This document shows, one piece after another, positions 35,096 through 46,939 of a stretch of DNA of 64,000 bases (position 1 is the stretch's first letter; the number at the start of each line of letters is the position of its first letter). Where the stretch lies: positions 1 through 64,000 of the forward strand of contig VTFK01000436.1 in assembly GCA_009617715.1 (NCBI GenBank), written 5' to 3'. A program made the position numbers and the translations under genes. Origin of the DNA: Plectrocnemia conspersa. Taxonomy: Eukaryota; Arthropoda; Insecta; Trichoptera; Polycentropodidae. The notes under the pieces are model-generated. The model worked only from the letters and a program-made list of their open reading frames with translations. It did no database searches and was not told where the DNA came from.

Positions 35096-36927
35096 TTACG
35101 GATTTTTCACTTACACGCAATCTCCATTATAATGAAGATTGCGCTAATGCGATATAAGGCTAATTATAATGTCTTGAAATTTTGCTTTAAATCAAACAAT
35201 AAATAAAAACAACAATACCGATTTCGCAGCGTAACGATTTACGTTTACGGATCGATTTTAATCGAAAAATAATCCAACAAATCGCAATTCAACGAATTTT
35301 CCTATCGTCGCCGATTACGAGCGATAAACTTAAATCGATAATAATTATTTTACTTGTATATTAATGCGAGTGCGGCATTGTGGTAAAGAAAAGTAACTCT
35401 ATGCGTGATTTTGACCGACTGTCACGTAGCGTGTCAGAGGCGGCTTTGTCGATACAAATTCGTCGGTTCGCGTCACGCAGCGTCTCACTCTCAAAGCGCC
35501 AATCATGAATGAGTGAATGAATCGCGTCTCGCGAGATGACAACCCGCGGTTGTTTGTCGTTTGCTGCGTTTAGCGGCGCAATCATTGTCCTGGGTTTCCT
35601 GTCAAACGGGTATGCACGGCGAGCGAATCGATTGAGCGAGTTTTGATTGCGCGACTGTCGACTTCCAAAGAAAAGCGCGCTCTACGCCGCAAAAGTCGAT
35701 TTATGGTATCGGTATTTGTTTATATAAAAGCGGCTCGATTAATTGTGGCAAATTGATTGTGGCTATATTTATCTTGTTGCGAAACGCTACATCGCTAAAA
35801 TTGTAACATATTACGACCAGTGAACTAATTAACACGAGCTTTGACAATAATATTTGTTAAGAAAGCTTCACATTGCTAGTGATACAACAAATAGAAATCT
35901 ATATATTTTCTATTGACTACAAAATTAAATTTGTGAGATGAGACATGTGTATGTTTATTTAACTAAGAATTGGTTCAAGTTACATTTTATTTTTATATTA
36001 AGTATATATACATATCCTAACTGTGGCACCCAGCTTCGTCCTGAGCCGACATAGAACGACTAATTAGACGCATATCGAAACACAGAGTTGAAATACAATG
36101 TAGTTTTGACACGATACATTTCACTGAAACAACTTGTCTCGATGCAAACATAAAGTTTAATATACATCAGTTCGCTCATGAATACACGCGACTGGTTAAA
36201 TTTAGTTCTAATTATTTGTGTATGTTATCATATAATGTTATCAATATGTATGTTCAGCATCATGACGATTTACTATAATAAAATTTAACGTAATACATTT
36301 ACGGTGAAATATCAAATGGGAACATAAGATTTATTATAAATTACGGTGCTAGTACGATGTTCTTGTGGTATGGTTACGAAATTATTATATTATCGTCCCT
36401 TTCACTATTGTAATAGTTATATATGTTTTATTTATTTTAATCCTCGCCTTAATCTATGTGTATTTTTTTTAATTTTATGTATTTCTAGTATGCACTGACA
36501 TTTAAATATTTAAATTTAAATTAAAGTGCGTCGGAGAATCGAATTGAATAGGTTCAATTAACTATCTGAGAAGCAATAAGTTACGTACGAATCAGGCGCG
36601 TATGGTAAGATATTCTCCCTTTGGCTCGCTCACACATTAAGTAACGGGCAACCGTGTTATTGGGGGGTCTACTGTACTGAATTCATTATTTATTTTTTTC
36701 CAAATCAAATACATAAAAATTAATAATAATAGTATATTGAAAAGATTAAACCAGAAACTAAAGAATAAAAACTTAAGTTTATTTACCAGAAAGAGGAAAA
36801 TTCTTCAACGCGGCAATACATAATCCAAAAATCAAAAATTACTAGTGTAAAAATGTTTAGTTTAACTATGATAATTTTCTATGCTCTCCATAATTACCAA
36901 ACCTCACAACCGATTGTTACTTTTCAG
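35096..36927. other. No gene recognised; low-repeat island 35.2-35.75 kb
   Basis: 35,220-35,720 is rich in TAATCG/ATCGAT-like words and CpG without a frame; an enhancer is possible. The remainder is AT-rich. Confidence 0.25.
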
Positions 36928-37015
36928 GTCCATGGAGCACACCTTAAATGAAAAACATTTTCAAAATGTGGTCGAAGTGAAAAATAAAAAATTGGACTGA
37001 AGAGCAAACGAGATG
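36928..37015 (+). other. Splice-flanked exon candidate
   Basis: Acceptor GATTGTTACTTTTCAG|GTCC and donor CGAGATG|GTAAGTAG bracket 88 bases. One frame reads SMEHTLNEKHFQNVV and meets a stop inside, so it would be a terminal coding exon or a non-coding exon. No homology recognised. Confidence 0.2.
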
Positions 37016-37099
37016 GTAAGTAGTTGTAGATAATGATGTGTCACATATTAGGAAATGTTTTTATAAGCACGCGATTTTGTTATAGTACAACAAATTAAG

Positions 37100-37170
37100 A
37101 AATGATAGAAGTTTATGTGGGATTTGAACTCAGATCTTTCAGTCATTGACCTACACTGCTAAAAAAAAAC
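37100..37170 (-). mobile_element. SINE head (reverse)
   Basis: Minus strand: GCAGTGTAGGTCAATGACTG, then GATCTGAGTTCAAATCCCAC. The B box GAGTTCAAATCCC is close to that of the SINE at 19,686. Only the tRNA-like head is clear. Confidence 0.5.
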
Positions 37171-38344
37171 GAAATTTAATTGGTCAATTTTAATTATAAT
37201 TATAATAATCACTAGTGTAGCCTAATGTGTCCCTGACACATCAAACTTCATTTAAAATTCACGAGTCCACGACTTTCAGATGTTAGTTATCGAGTTACAG
37301 CATTGATCAATCGTGCTGATTTTTTAATACTTGATTATATGCCATTTAAGGTAGACAACGAATCAGACTTTTAAATAATAAGAGCAAAAGTTTGATGTCA
37401 ATCTGATTAGAACCCACATATTAATATTTTTAAACGGAGGGTAGATAATTGAAAAATGTATCGAGAGATTGTGGAAGTTTCTCTCTGCAATTGGTAGTGT
37501 TTCCAATCGAGCAAAAAATATATCAATGAGTTACAAAAATCATATCAAGTTAAATAAAACAGAGATGAGAGTCGATCAGACCGTAGTCAAATCTTTCAAG
37601 CTCAATAATTCAATATGACATGAATAAGAGTATATAGGTGGTATTCAATTATTTTGTTTTTGTTCTCATGCAAGGTTCTATGCATGTAATTTCAATCTTC
37701 TCGATTCCGACGCCTGCGATAACGATCCCAATTTATTTCGTTCGTCGCGAGCTTTCGCGTCGCCTCAACACCGACCCGAGAGAGACGCATAAACTAAATA
37801 CTCAGGTATGTCCGCGTCCGTAGGTATGCGCACGTATACGTACCCTCCGGCGGCGGCGTTGTTTTTATTTTTTTCGTTTTTTGTGTCGTTTCGGGGTTAA
37901 GCAGGTGCACGCGGGCGCGTCGCGGCGTCCCTCTGGTAAAAAGGTTTCCCACGCGCCGCAAAGGAAAACGCGATGCGCCGATAACTGGCCGCGGGATTCC
38001 CGTCTCCATTCCGCGCATTCCGGGCCCGCATTGCTCGGCGTGCTCCGGCCCCCATTTGATCTGCGCTCCTCGCTCTCTCGCTCGTGTTTTGCGCTTAAAT
38101 TATTTTCATTGTTCTATTGTGCCGCCGCCGACGGTGCCCGAAAAAAACGCGACAACGGCCCCCCCTTTGGCGGGAGCCGCCACCGCGGACGCGGGCCCCG
38201 TTTCGGCGAAGATATACCCCCACCCCGGCGGCGGAGAGAGAAAATTGAGTTTTTCCTAGTGAAGATGACGGAGTGCGGTCAAGGAATTTGCAAAGCTAAT
38301 AATATTAACCGCAATATGTTCTTTATTTTTATTACAAATGCAAA
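37171..38344. other. CpG-rich island (37.7-38.3 kb) with long open frames
   Basis: One of the most GC-rich stretches of the window. A plus-strand frame is open over 37,881-38,450 and a second one over 38,056-38,259 (PPPTVPEKNATTAPPLAGAA, low-complexity Pro/Ala). A minus-strand frame is open at 37,794-38,018. High CpG keeps many frames open by chance, and no domain is seen. Promoter or 5' exon is the best guess. Confidence 0.3.
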
Positions 38345-38530
38345 TTTATCTTTTTATAAAAGTGCAAGAGGAGCGTTTTTAAGCGCTGATCTGCTGGCCG
38401 CGACGAGCAAGAACAAGGGACGCGACCGCGACTCTCAAGCTTGCAGCTGAAAGTCGCTGAGAATTGACGGATTGTCGTCACCGCCCTTTATCAACTTCAA
38501 AAAGTGCTTCATTACGCCGAGAATGTAATA
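38345..38530 (-). mobile_element. Jockey-like LINE family A, copy 3 (3' coding part)
   Basis: Minus strand: MKHFLKLIKGGDDNPSILSD, FQLQA, a single TGA, then ESRSRPLFLLVAASRSALKN. This matches NPSVLEQLQMW ... SSRSRPLFLPVKSRTGALAN in copy 1. Well preserved over 55 codons. Confidence 0.88.
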
Positions 38531-39333
38531 TATCCACCTTTTTTGTATATCCAACCACTATGCTTTATTGTTCATTTTCTGAAAGACATGATTTCAACAT
38601 TTTATTATGAAAACGCTATAAGCCTCTTTAAACTTGAAGGTTAATATTTTTAATTTCAAAGTTTAAAACAATTTGATACTTACTTAAATGTAATAATTAA
38701 ACAATCAATGCGGTTTGAGTTCAAAAATTAAAATTAACAGCGAATGGCTTCGTTAATTCATTGATATCCGAAAGGAGTAATGTATTATTTAAAAAATATT
38801 TAATTGTTTGGGTAAGCTTTTAGCCACAGTGGGTAACTAGTAACAAAACTTATTATATGCTATATAATAAAATATATATTAATTGTAAACTTACCGTTGT
38901 ATTAACTGCGAAACAACGGGGTAACAAGCAACATATAAGCGTAGACATCTTGGAATTATTTATATAATAAGGGTTGAAATTAAACAAGCTGATACATTAC
39001 TAACGACTGAATACACATCTTTGGTTACACTTTTGCAATACAGGTATTGGGTACAAAATGAAATACCATTTTATTTGTTGAAAACGATATTTCCATAGCT
39101 TAAAACTACGAAAACTAAAATACCCATATTGCTTGAAAGCAGAAGCGAGGAATAAATTATGCTTAATATATGGGGTTTAACATAAGTAGTGTCATCGGCG
39201 AAGGATATCAAAGTAGAATAATATTATGCAGTATTTACGTTTCTTTTTATTCTATAATATTCACATAAACATTTATAACTTAAATTTAATTAACGTTTAA
39301 CTTAAGTAGAAATAACTATATGTACGTATATAC
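38531..39333. other. AT-rich DNA, nothing recognised
   Basis: No supported feature. Confidence 0.3.
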
Positions 39334-39789
39334 TAGAGATGAATCTTTCAAAAATAAATATTATTGAAATATTCTAAAATGTTCTTAGAAAAAATATTTT
39401 GTCACATTTTGAACAAACAGATTTATAATTTTGTACACACTCCTTTCTCATAAGGTTATTTTGGATAATCGTAACTGACAAAAAATAATGAGTAAAATAG
39501 GAATATATTTTATTGCAATAAATTGGCTAGTGGTGCTTTAGTCCCTGGTATAAAAACTTAGGAGGCATCCAGAATCTGCCGATGAAAGAGGATATTTTCT
39601 TTGACTTATTTATTTTATTGGTACTAGTAGAAAACACAATATTTACATAAATACTTCACAACTGTGTTTTTATAATTGATTAGTTTTTTGATATTTTTAG
39701 AAAATCAAAATTTCAAAATATTCTACTGAAAATATGACCGAATATTTTACGAATAGTTAGACATTCGAATATTCGGATTGGAATCTCTA
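39334..39789. mobile_element. Possible short hAT-type element
   Basis: Starts TAGAGATGAATC and ends with the inverse of TAGAGATTCCAATC, preceded internally by ATTCGAATATTCGG. A convincing 8-bp duplication is not visible, so the ends are tentative. No coding frame. Confidence 0.4.
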
Positions 39790-42700
39790 CATATATTTTA
39801 TACAATCGAAACACCATTAAATATAACTACTTAGACAGATGAGAAGTACATTTCAAAAAATACGTATCACGAAAATTGAAATGCTTAAAATCGGAGTAGT
39901 TGGATTTTTTTAAGAACGACTATAGACGAATTTTCCACTTCTTAAAAGATCTGTTTTTGTATATTGGCAAAAAATGCGCGGATAATAATATCTATACATT
40001 TTGCACGAAAATCGACCGACACTCTTTACAAATTAAAAACGCCTTGTAGGGTGTCGTTTTCAAATTTTAATTTATTTTAATTGAGCTATTTACACAAAAA
40101 ATCTGTACAATAAAATAAAAATAAGTACTTGTTTTTAGCCACATTATAAAGTTTATAAGCTTTTAAAGTGAGCTTAAAACTTGTTAATTTGAAGATTCCA
40201 CGCAATACATCTACCAAGCGAGCGTAATGAAAATAGTAAATTCGCTCATTTTTTTCACTATTCTTCTCATCGCGCTTTCCTCTCTTAGCTCTTCTGCTCG
40301 TTTCTCTAGTAATTTTTCAAACTAATCCAAACGTCGAGCTTTTTTTATAGCTACATAATTTATTTATAGTCAGCGCCGCTGTGCAATAAATTGCGATGCT
40401 CTCGCCATTTGTTCTTCTTTTTTTGGAAGCGAGCGGTCCCTTCTCGATTGACAACACAATCGAATCGAGCAAAGAGAAAGAGAACGAGCGAAGGAGACGT
40501 CGTTAAAAGTGGACGATATTCATGTGTATACGTAAGATTGTGTCATCTTATAAGTCATCATAATACGCTTCGTGCGAGAATATCGCGTTCGTTCTCACGT
40601 CTTCGAATTTTATTGCCCGCGTAATATCGCCTCACCGTTGTTGTTGTTGTCGACTAGTATAACGATAGTAAACGCATCGCATGGGTCGTTTACCATCGTA
40701 TTACTATAGTAGTAGGTAGTATACAGTAATATAAATAAATCGAAACTACCGCGATAAATCGCGCGAGCAAGTCTTTCTCTGCGTGGAAGCCGATGGTGTG
40801 TTTTACAAGTTATGATTTATAAACAGCGATATTCGAGCGTGTAATGAGCCTGAGCGTTTTCGGGAGTCGGTAGGCAAATTGCCAGCGAGCTGCGTGTAAT
40901 TCAGCAAATTCGGTAGAATTTGATCAGAATATTGAATGGGATTTTCGAAAATTGACATGTAAGAATATCGCATTTCCCCAAAAAATATATCGCACGAAAC
41001 GATACTCGAAATCAAAGCTTCTGAGAAAAATTAATTTGCAGCGTTTCTTGAGTAAACGGGTTAAAAACAATCTCGCCAAGATGTCTCGCCTCTCTCGGGA
41101 TTATCTCTAGTCGAATCTTCCTCGATATCGGCGCTGATTGGCGGAAGCCAAAGCCGCTCGCTCCCTCTCTTTCCTTTAGCTTTTTTTCCAACCGATTAAG
41201 GAGCCTCTTATCTCGTCGCTCTCATTAACGCCGCTAATTGAAAATCGATACGCGCGTTTTACGATTCGGGGTAAAAACGCTTTGATTGGCTTCGTCGCCC
41301 CTGGAGCGAGTCTGGAATTCTTGCTTCGGGGAGAAAGTAGATCTCGCGCCTAATTGCTTGGCAAAGCGACGCTTTTCTTATTTCCCGGTATTCGCGGTGA
41401 ACGTCGGCAAAATATCCAATTTGAGGAGGATGTTGTGTGTGAAATTTGAATATTAAAAACGTGTGTGCTTTTTAGATTCCAATCTATTAGCGAAGAATAT
41501 CTTTCAGCTGTAATGGTATGAACCACGCACAAACCCGATTTGTTAAAAATTGAATTTCTATTAATATGAGTTTTATTAGTAACACAAAATCGACGGTTAT
41601 CGACTAGATTAGACCACGAAAAATAAGTTATATGTGCAATAATAACATATTGAAAAGGAGCATCTTCAAAACTTTTTTTGACGCCACATTTGGTTTTATA
41701 TAATTTAAGCTTAAGTATAAATAAAGTCAAATGTGACGTTGATTTTCCACTATTCACTACATTAACTTTTAGCCTAGCACTAACTGGGTTCGATTAAATA
41801 AGGTATTATATTAAATACTTTGTTCCATAAAACGATTTGTGCATTACAATAATAAAAAATGAGCATTAAATAAATATATCTATGTTAAATAAAAATATTA
41901 GATTGAGAAACTTTTTTTTCTGTATTTAATAAAAAAATACTATATTGAGCAATATTTTATGTTCGAACACAAACATAACCTAAGAGAAGTTCTACAACTA
42001 TAATTAGTTTTAGAACTTTTATTAGGTTAGGTTTGGGTTTGAACAGGATGTTTCACAACTGTTATAGTGAAATTCTATTTTCAATAGTATGACCTAAACA
42101 ATTGATGTATAAATCACACCAACAGCTTATTTATTTTAATACACGCATATTTTATAAAATGTTGACAATAAATGCGCATTTTATTTTATATATTGCTCAT
42201 TTAAATTGTTCTCATACTAAATGTGCACTCCACACCAAGATCTGTGCATGAACAAATTTATTTAGTATGGAGGAAGTCAAAAATAAAATCTTAGCAGGAA
42301 AGAGGTTGCTCTACCCACTCGCATTCAGAGTAATATAAGGGTGCGAGTTAACAAGGAAATATTTTAAGAGATATGTGCATTTATATAAGGTAGATCTTCG
42401 GATTAGTTGCAGTTATTCATCGGTTATTTACTGTTCTGACAAATGCTCGTTCGCACCTAATCTGTTCAACAGTAATGCACAAAAACAATGTTTTATGGAA
42501 CAATTTGCTCATTTAAATTTTCCTCGTAATATAATATATGAATATAATTTACGTTCTTTAATAATATACAGATGCAGATTATGGAACATCACAAAGAATC
42601 ACTTTATCATCAAAACAAATAAAAAATGGAAAATAATGTTTATGAAATAAACCATAAATAATAAAATATCGAAAAGATACAACTGTAAATACAGAAAGTA

Positions 42701-43380
42701 CTCCAATCATTTTAGAAAATTTATCAAGTATTCGTTCATATTTATAGTGGAATATTTTGAATTTCTAAAAACGGATTAAATCAAAAAGCCAGTTGTAAGT
42801 CATTGTGTATTACAATAATGTAGGTAGTCATATTTGTTTTTCAAAATTTATCTTCTTATGTTTATGTTGTTAATAACATGCAATGCCATAACAACTAAAA
42901 GGCGACCAATGAAAAAAAAAATACTCTAAAATTTAAAATTTCAGAAATTATTCATATTTCCCAGTTAATATTATGCAGCTATGGACTTTCTTTGATGGTT
43001 ATCATTGAATTTTTCGCTCTCTTCAAATCAATACGAACAATGATTAATTTATAGTCTAGCTCAGATATCTAACAGTTTTGATCGGCAAGACGGATTAACA
43101 ATTTTTCAAAATCCAACGGGTCATAACCCGATATTAAGTACGATTTTATTTAAAAGCAATTATATAATGCATATCATTTTTCATGAATTGCGTTATGTTT
43201 TTAAATGTCGACGCATTGACGGACAATAAATCAATTTGCATAGAGACAATAACTGTTTTCAATGAATTAAATGTGAAACGTCTATACGACACGAAACATT
43301 CGAAGAATTATTCAATATTTACTAGAACATGTCGGTCAGGAAAATTTGAGTGATTGAAACGCGGGCCTAACTCATAGTAG
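39790..43380. other. No gene recognised; GC-rich island 40.38-41.35 kb
   Basis: 40,380-41,340 is low-repeat with CpG, TAATTG and ATCGAT words, a candidate enhancer. Frames at 41,350-41,757 (minus) and 42,375-42,650 (plus) have no motifs. A donor-like GTATAC|GTAAGA lies near 40,530. Confidence 0.25.
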
Positions 43381-43656
43381 CTGATTTTCAAGAAATTTAA
43401 TTCTGAACAAGAAGCAGAAACTAGAGCAAGTTATCGTGTAACACATTTAATAGAAAAAGCTGGAAAGCCATTCACCAAACAATGCATGATCGAAGCAGTA
43501 GAACAAATATGTCCAGATAAAGCTACTTTATTCAATCAAATAAGATTGTATGGGAACACTATAGGGCGAATAATACGATATTGTCGAAAAAAAATCATCT
43601 TAGGTGACAAGCTTTTCTTTGGACAAATTTGGATATTTAAAATAGAATCCAAATAA
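43381..43656 (+). mobile_element. hAT transposase fragment (N-terminal region)
   Basis: An open frame without an early ATG (43,381 to the stop at 43,654) reads EQEAETRASYRVTHLIEKAG, then KPFTKQCMIEAVEQICPDKA, then LFNQIRLYGNTIGRIIR. This is the conserved segment after the BED finger in Charlie/Buster-type hAT transposases (AS..VA..I.K.GKPF....F....M.....CP.K...F..I.LS..T..RRI). The catalytic part is absent. The 91 uninterrupted codons suggest it is younger than the 10 kb and 18.6 kb relics. Confidence 0.85.
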
Positions 43657-44543
43657 TGAATATTTGGAGACAACCATTTTACATTCGTAGGTTACAAGAT
43701 TTAATAAAAATAAAAACATCGAGAATTTTTTCGATACTCTTCAAAACATATTATTCAGGTTGTATCAAAAACATATTAACCCTTTGAGTAGTGAATTAAT
43801 TTATACACATTTGTTAATTTGTTAGTATAGACCCGGGAGTGAGTTAGTTTTACGTATTTTACGTATTAGTATATTTAGATAATTTATTTTAACACTTTTC
43901 TATTATTAAATTTCGCTAATTTATTTTTATATATTATTAGACCCATTGTAGATTTTTTTTATATCAATACATAGGCTGTCAATATTTTTTTAAATATTAA
44001 TATATAATATTTTTTATTATGTTCGTATATTTCGTACTCTTTTTACTACTACGTACTACTAGAAATCATTTATATTCCCCTGACTTTAAAACCATCCTGG
44101 CGAAACGTTTAACAAATTGGTGTACTGACACGTTATAATTTTGAAGATATACATATGTATACTTAATACATCAAATACAGACTTGTCACTTGATTTTAAA
44201 AAGAGTCCGTAGGGGACACTTGAGTGCAAAGCTTGCCGGTCTAAAATTGGGAGGACTACAGTGGCGCCGATCCGCGGGCCATAGAGCTAACAGCGAGAAT
44301 CGGCAAATGCCAAGGTCCCGCAGCCGCGGATCGAGAGAGAGATGTCGAAACCGATAATCGATTCCAAGGTTTCGCAACGTCGTCGTTCGGAATGACACAT
44401 AGTTCGCGTTATGCAAATGGCCGCCGATCGGGGGGTGGTGTGATACCGAAAGCTGCGAACGCGGCTCTGCATTGATAACGGCGGAACAGCTTGCGCTTTT
44501 AGCGGTTCACTTTTGGCGTGTCGCACACTACGTGTGTGCGTAT
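43657..44543. other. No gene recognised
   Basis: AT-rich to 44.18 kb, then a GC-rich island. Overlapping minus frames (44,186-44,526) lack motifs. Confidence 0.3.
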
Positions 44544-44609
44544 TATAAAGCGCCGAAAGAAAGTCGACGGTTGAGCAGTTCGAGTTGTTGGTTGGCGTTA
44601 GTTCGGTTC
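44544..44609 (+). promoter_or_regulatory. TATA/Inr core promoter candidate in a GC-rich island
   Basis: TATAAAG at 44,544, initiator-like GAGCAGTT with A at 44,577 (33 bases downstream), and GGTTC (44,605) close to the DPE position. It lies in a CpG-rich island, and the following 200 bases stay GC-rich as a 5' UTR would. No coding exon is assigned downstream. Confidence 0.35.
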
Positions 44610-45090
44610 GATTTTACGCCGAGAACGAAAACCGGTTCCGTGCGCGTGGCTTTTGTGCGGTTCTATTGGACATACACATATAAACTTTTCGCTTTCAAGT
44701 CGTCGGCCAGTAGGTACACGCTAGCTTATATCGGATTAACGATTTCGACGCCTTCCCTAAACGTTTCCATACAAAGGTACAAAGAAGCGTATAGCGCATA
44801 CGTTCAAATATAAAAAAGTATTTTGCTATAAGAATGATATTGAGTACTACAAACACTTGTATAAAATATGTTTACGAAATGATTCAGAAACCCGTTATTT
44901 AACGATCAATTTGTCAATGTGACATAAAAAATGTATATAAATATTTAAACCCTAAAAATGTATATAAATATTTATACACTTTCGCTGCGATTTTATGCAC
45001 TGCTTTTACATTACGAATTTACTGCCAAGAGTGTGGGACATGAAGAGTTTACAGCTTTTAACGTGATACAAAGGCCAATATACTTCTTCA
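44610..45090. other. Possible 5' UTR, then AT-rich DNA with a small tandem repeat
   Basis: Donor-like sites (CAAAG|GTACAA near 44,775) follow the promoter candidate. At 44,927-44,975 the word AAAATGTATATAAATATTTA occurs twice, 28 bases apart. Confidence 0.3.
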
Positions 45091-45584
45091 AAGTGGCGTA
45101 GCTAGAAGAGCGGGGGACCGCGCCGAGCGGCACTTACTTGGGGGCGGCATTTTCGCGATGGAAGGACCATTTGTGTAATGTGGTTCTTAAGTTGAATGCG
45201 CTAAAAAATATGTATCCACGAATAGTAAGAGCTAAATTGATTATCTGAAACAGTTTAACAAGTGCTGATTTTATGACCCGGTGGATCATAAAATGCCGCC
45301 CCTATAGATAAAAATATTTTTGGTAGTTACACTAGATGTTCCCCATTGTTTGTTCGAGTCGAGCACGTGATAAAATAACGAAATGCCTGATAACCATTAA
45401 TATATTTCATCAAACTTGTAAACTATTTTGCACTTTTTTATATGCATATAATATGCAAAGGATAGGTAGTATAGCTGAAGGGGAAGAGGTTTAAAAAATG
45501 CCGCTTGCTAAAGTTACAGATTTTTAGGAAGGTAAGATTCTGTAAGGATCGCCCGGGACCGCACAAACCCTAGCTACGCCACTG
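45091..45584. mobile_element. DNA transposon with GTGGCGTAGCTAG inverted ends
   Basis: Left end AAGTGGCGTAGCTAG followed by GGGACCGCGCCG; right end GGGACCGCACAAACCC, TAGCTACGCCACTG. These are inverted copies of each other. No coding frame, so non-autonomous. An internal segment recurs in inverse orientation at 9,480-9,700. Superfamily not settled; no matching flanking duplication seen. Confidence 0.75.
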
Positions 45585-46790
45585 CATTAGATTAATGTTG
45601 CGCCTAGATCGTTTATTACTATTTCTGTAAATGTTAAAAATGAACTTGACCGACGATCATATTCGGAATGTTATGTTATCGAAGACAAGAACGACAGTAG
45701 CAGCAGAAAAAAGAAGTAAAGTCTGCAGCAATATACTGCAAGCGGTGGTTAAAGAAGTTCCATCTGGGAATTACAACCTCTTTCTGGAAGGCCCGTGAAG
45801 ATCCTTAGTGGACAATAGTGGATGCGCTTAATTGACAGAGAAGCATCAATACATCCTTTTATCGGTAAGATTTCAAAATATGGACAATGAGTGTCACGTA
45901 TGGATTGCAATAATATCGGGATTTTCAATACCGGTATTATTGCAATCCAAGATAGTTATGTCGCGACCCGATACCGGGCTACAAAGAAAAAATACAGGGT
46001 CGCCTAAAAACTCCCGAATACCTTTGTTTTATTACGAAACGCTTAAAAATGAGTAAGGAACGAGAATTTATCAAGATAAACGGCGCTCTTTGTCAGGTCC
46101 GCACTGCTGTAGCGCGCTGCACTGCACCACTAGCAAAATATTTTTTTAACTTTATTCATAACTTAATCAGTGTACCGTGTTCATGGATTAAAACGTGATA
46201 TTTTAACGGCCATTGCAAAAATACGCTACAAACTAACGCGAGGCTCAGAACGCGAATCACCAATATTTTTTAAACTGACGCGCTCCGCATATAGCAACCG
46301 AGCATATTCGAAACCTTATCGCAAACTTTGGCTATGTTCCTCAGATATTGCCTCACCTAAGTCTGCAATATCATTTATATGGAAAAATAACCGAGAAACT
46401 AATATTTAAGATCCAGATCTAGAAAAATAGGTTCGTTACTATATATAATTACGACCCACTTAATACAACATAAATAATCTCGAGTAGCCGGAGGAGCAGT
46501 AGCATCCGGCAGACAAACGTACGTATCCTGTCCAACCCTCGAAAGCTCGACGTTAACGAGGAGTACGTGAAAAGGGCGCTATTAGCGCACGTGGTGGGGG
46601 CAAAGGTTGTCACCGCAAGCGAGCGACGTCACCCGCCGCCTTATAGCCGGTTAAACCCGTTATGGCCGATATTGATGAGGGTCTACCCGCAACCGTGCGG
46701 TCTGACCTATTAACCCCTTCGGCGCCAAACGTAACGAAACGGGGAGTGCCGAAAAATTAAACTAGAGCAGGAAAAGCACACGCATCTTAC
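45585..46790. other. No gene recognised; small palindromic relic at 45.9 kb
   Basis: At 45,908-45,941 GGGATTTTCAATACC / GGTATTATTGCAATCC is an imperfect palindrome related to the ACCGGTAT repeat end at 34,050. Frames at 45,832-46,056 and 46,170-46,409 have no motif. 46,450-46,790 is GC-rich. Confidence 0.35.
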
Positions 46791-46932
46791 CGTTGACGAC
46801 GGAATGGTGTCCAGCGCTTCGGACGCTCTTTCAGCTTTGCCAATTTTCCGACGACGAGCGTGCGTATGGTTTGTGTGTGGGGTGCGCCACGCTGTGTTGT
46901 AGCCGGTGGGTTGGTCCACCGTTGTCGAAACA
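46791..46932 (-). CDS. Best splice-flanked internal exon candidate, product unknown
   Basis: Minus strand: a strong acceptor (a pyrimidine tract ending TTTGTTTCTTTCGCAG, AG at 46,934-46,933) opens a 142-base GC-rich exon. It closes at a good donor, TCAACG|GTAAGATG (GT at 46,790-46,789). Two frames are open. The more protein-like one has one leading base and 47 codons, reading VSTTVDQPTGYNTAWRTPHT, then RRRKIGKAERASEALDTIPS. The other is Arg-rich (FRQRWTNPPATTQRG...). No domain recognised. It may equally be a non-coding 5' exon. Neighbouring exons would lie at higher coordinates upstream and lower ones downstream, but none is identified. Confidence 0.38.
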
Positions 46933-46939
46933 CTGCGAA

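Noticed and set aside
38056..38259. Pro/Ala-rich frame as a secreted or structural protein
   Set aside because: Located in a CpG-rich island where all frames stay open; low complexity and no splice support.
38880..38910. 11-base microexon between a TTTCGCAG acceptor and ACAACG|GTAAGT donor (minus)
   Set aside because: Such a tiny exon cannot be supported from sequence alone in AT-rich repeat-laden DNA.
40697..40720. let-7-like microRNA (TAGTAGGTAGTATA)
   Set aside because: The match to let-7 is partial, the seed GAGGTAG is absent and no hairpin was seen.
42005..42030. Telomeric TTAGG repeat
   Set aside because: Only two imperfect units (TTAGGTTAGG) occur.
43778..43796. piggyBac terminus (TTAACCCTTTGAG)
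   Set aside because: No inverse end ending in TTAA was found within a reasonable distance.
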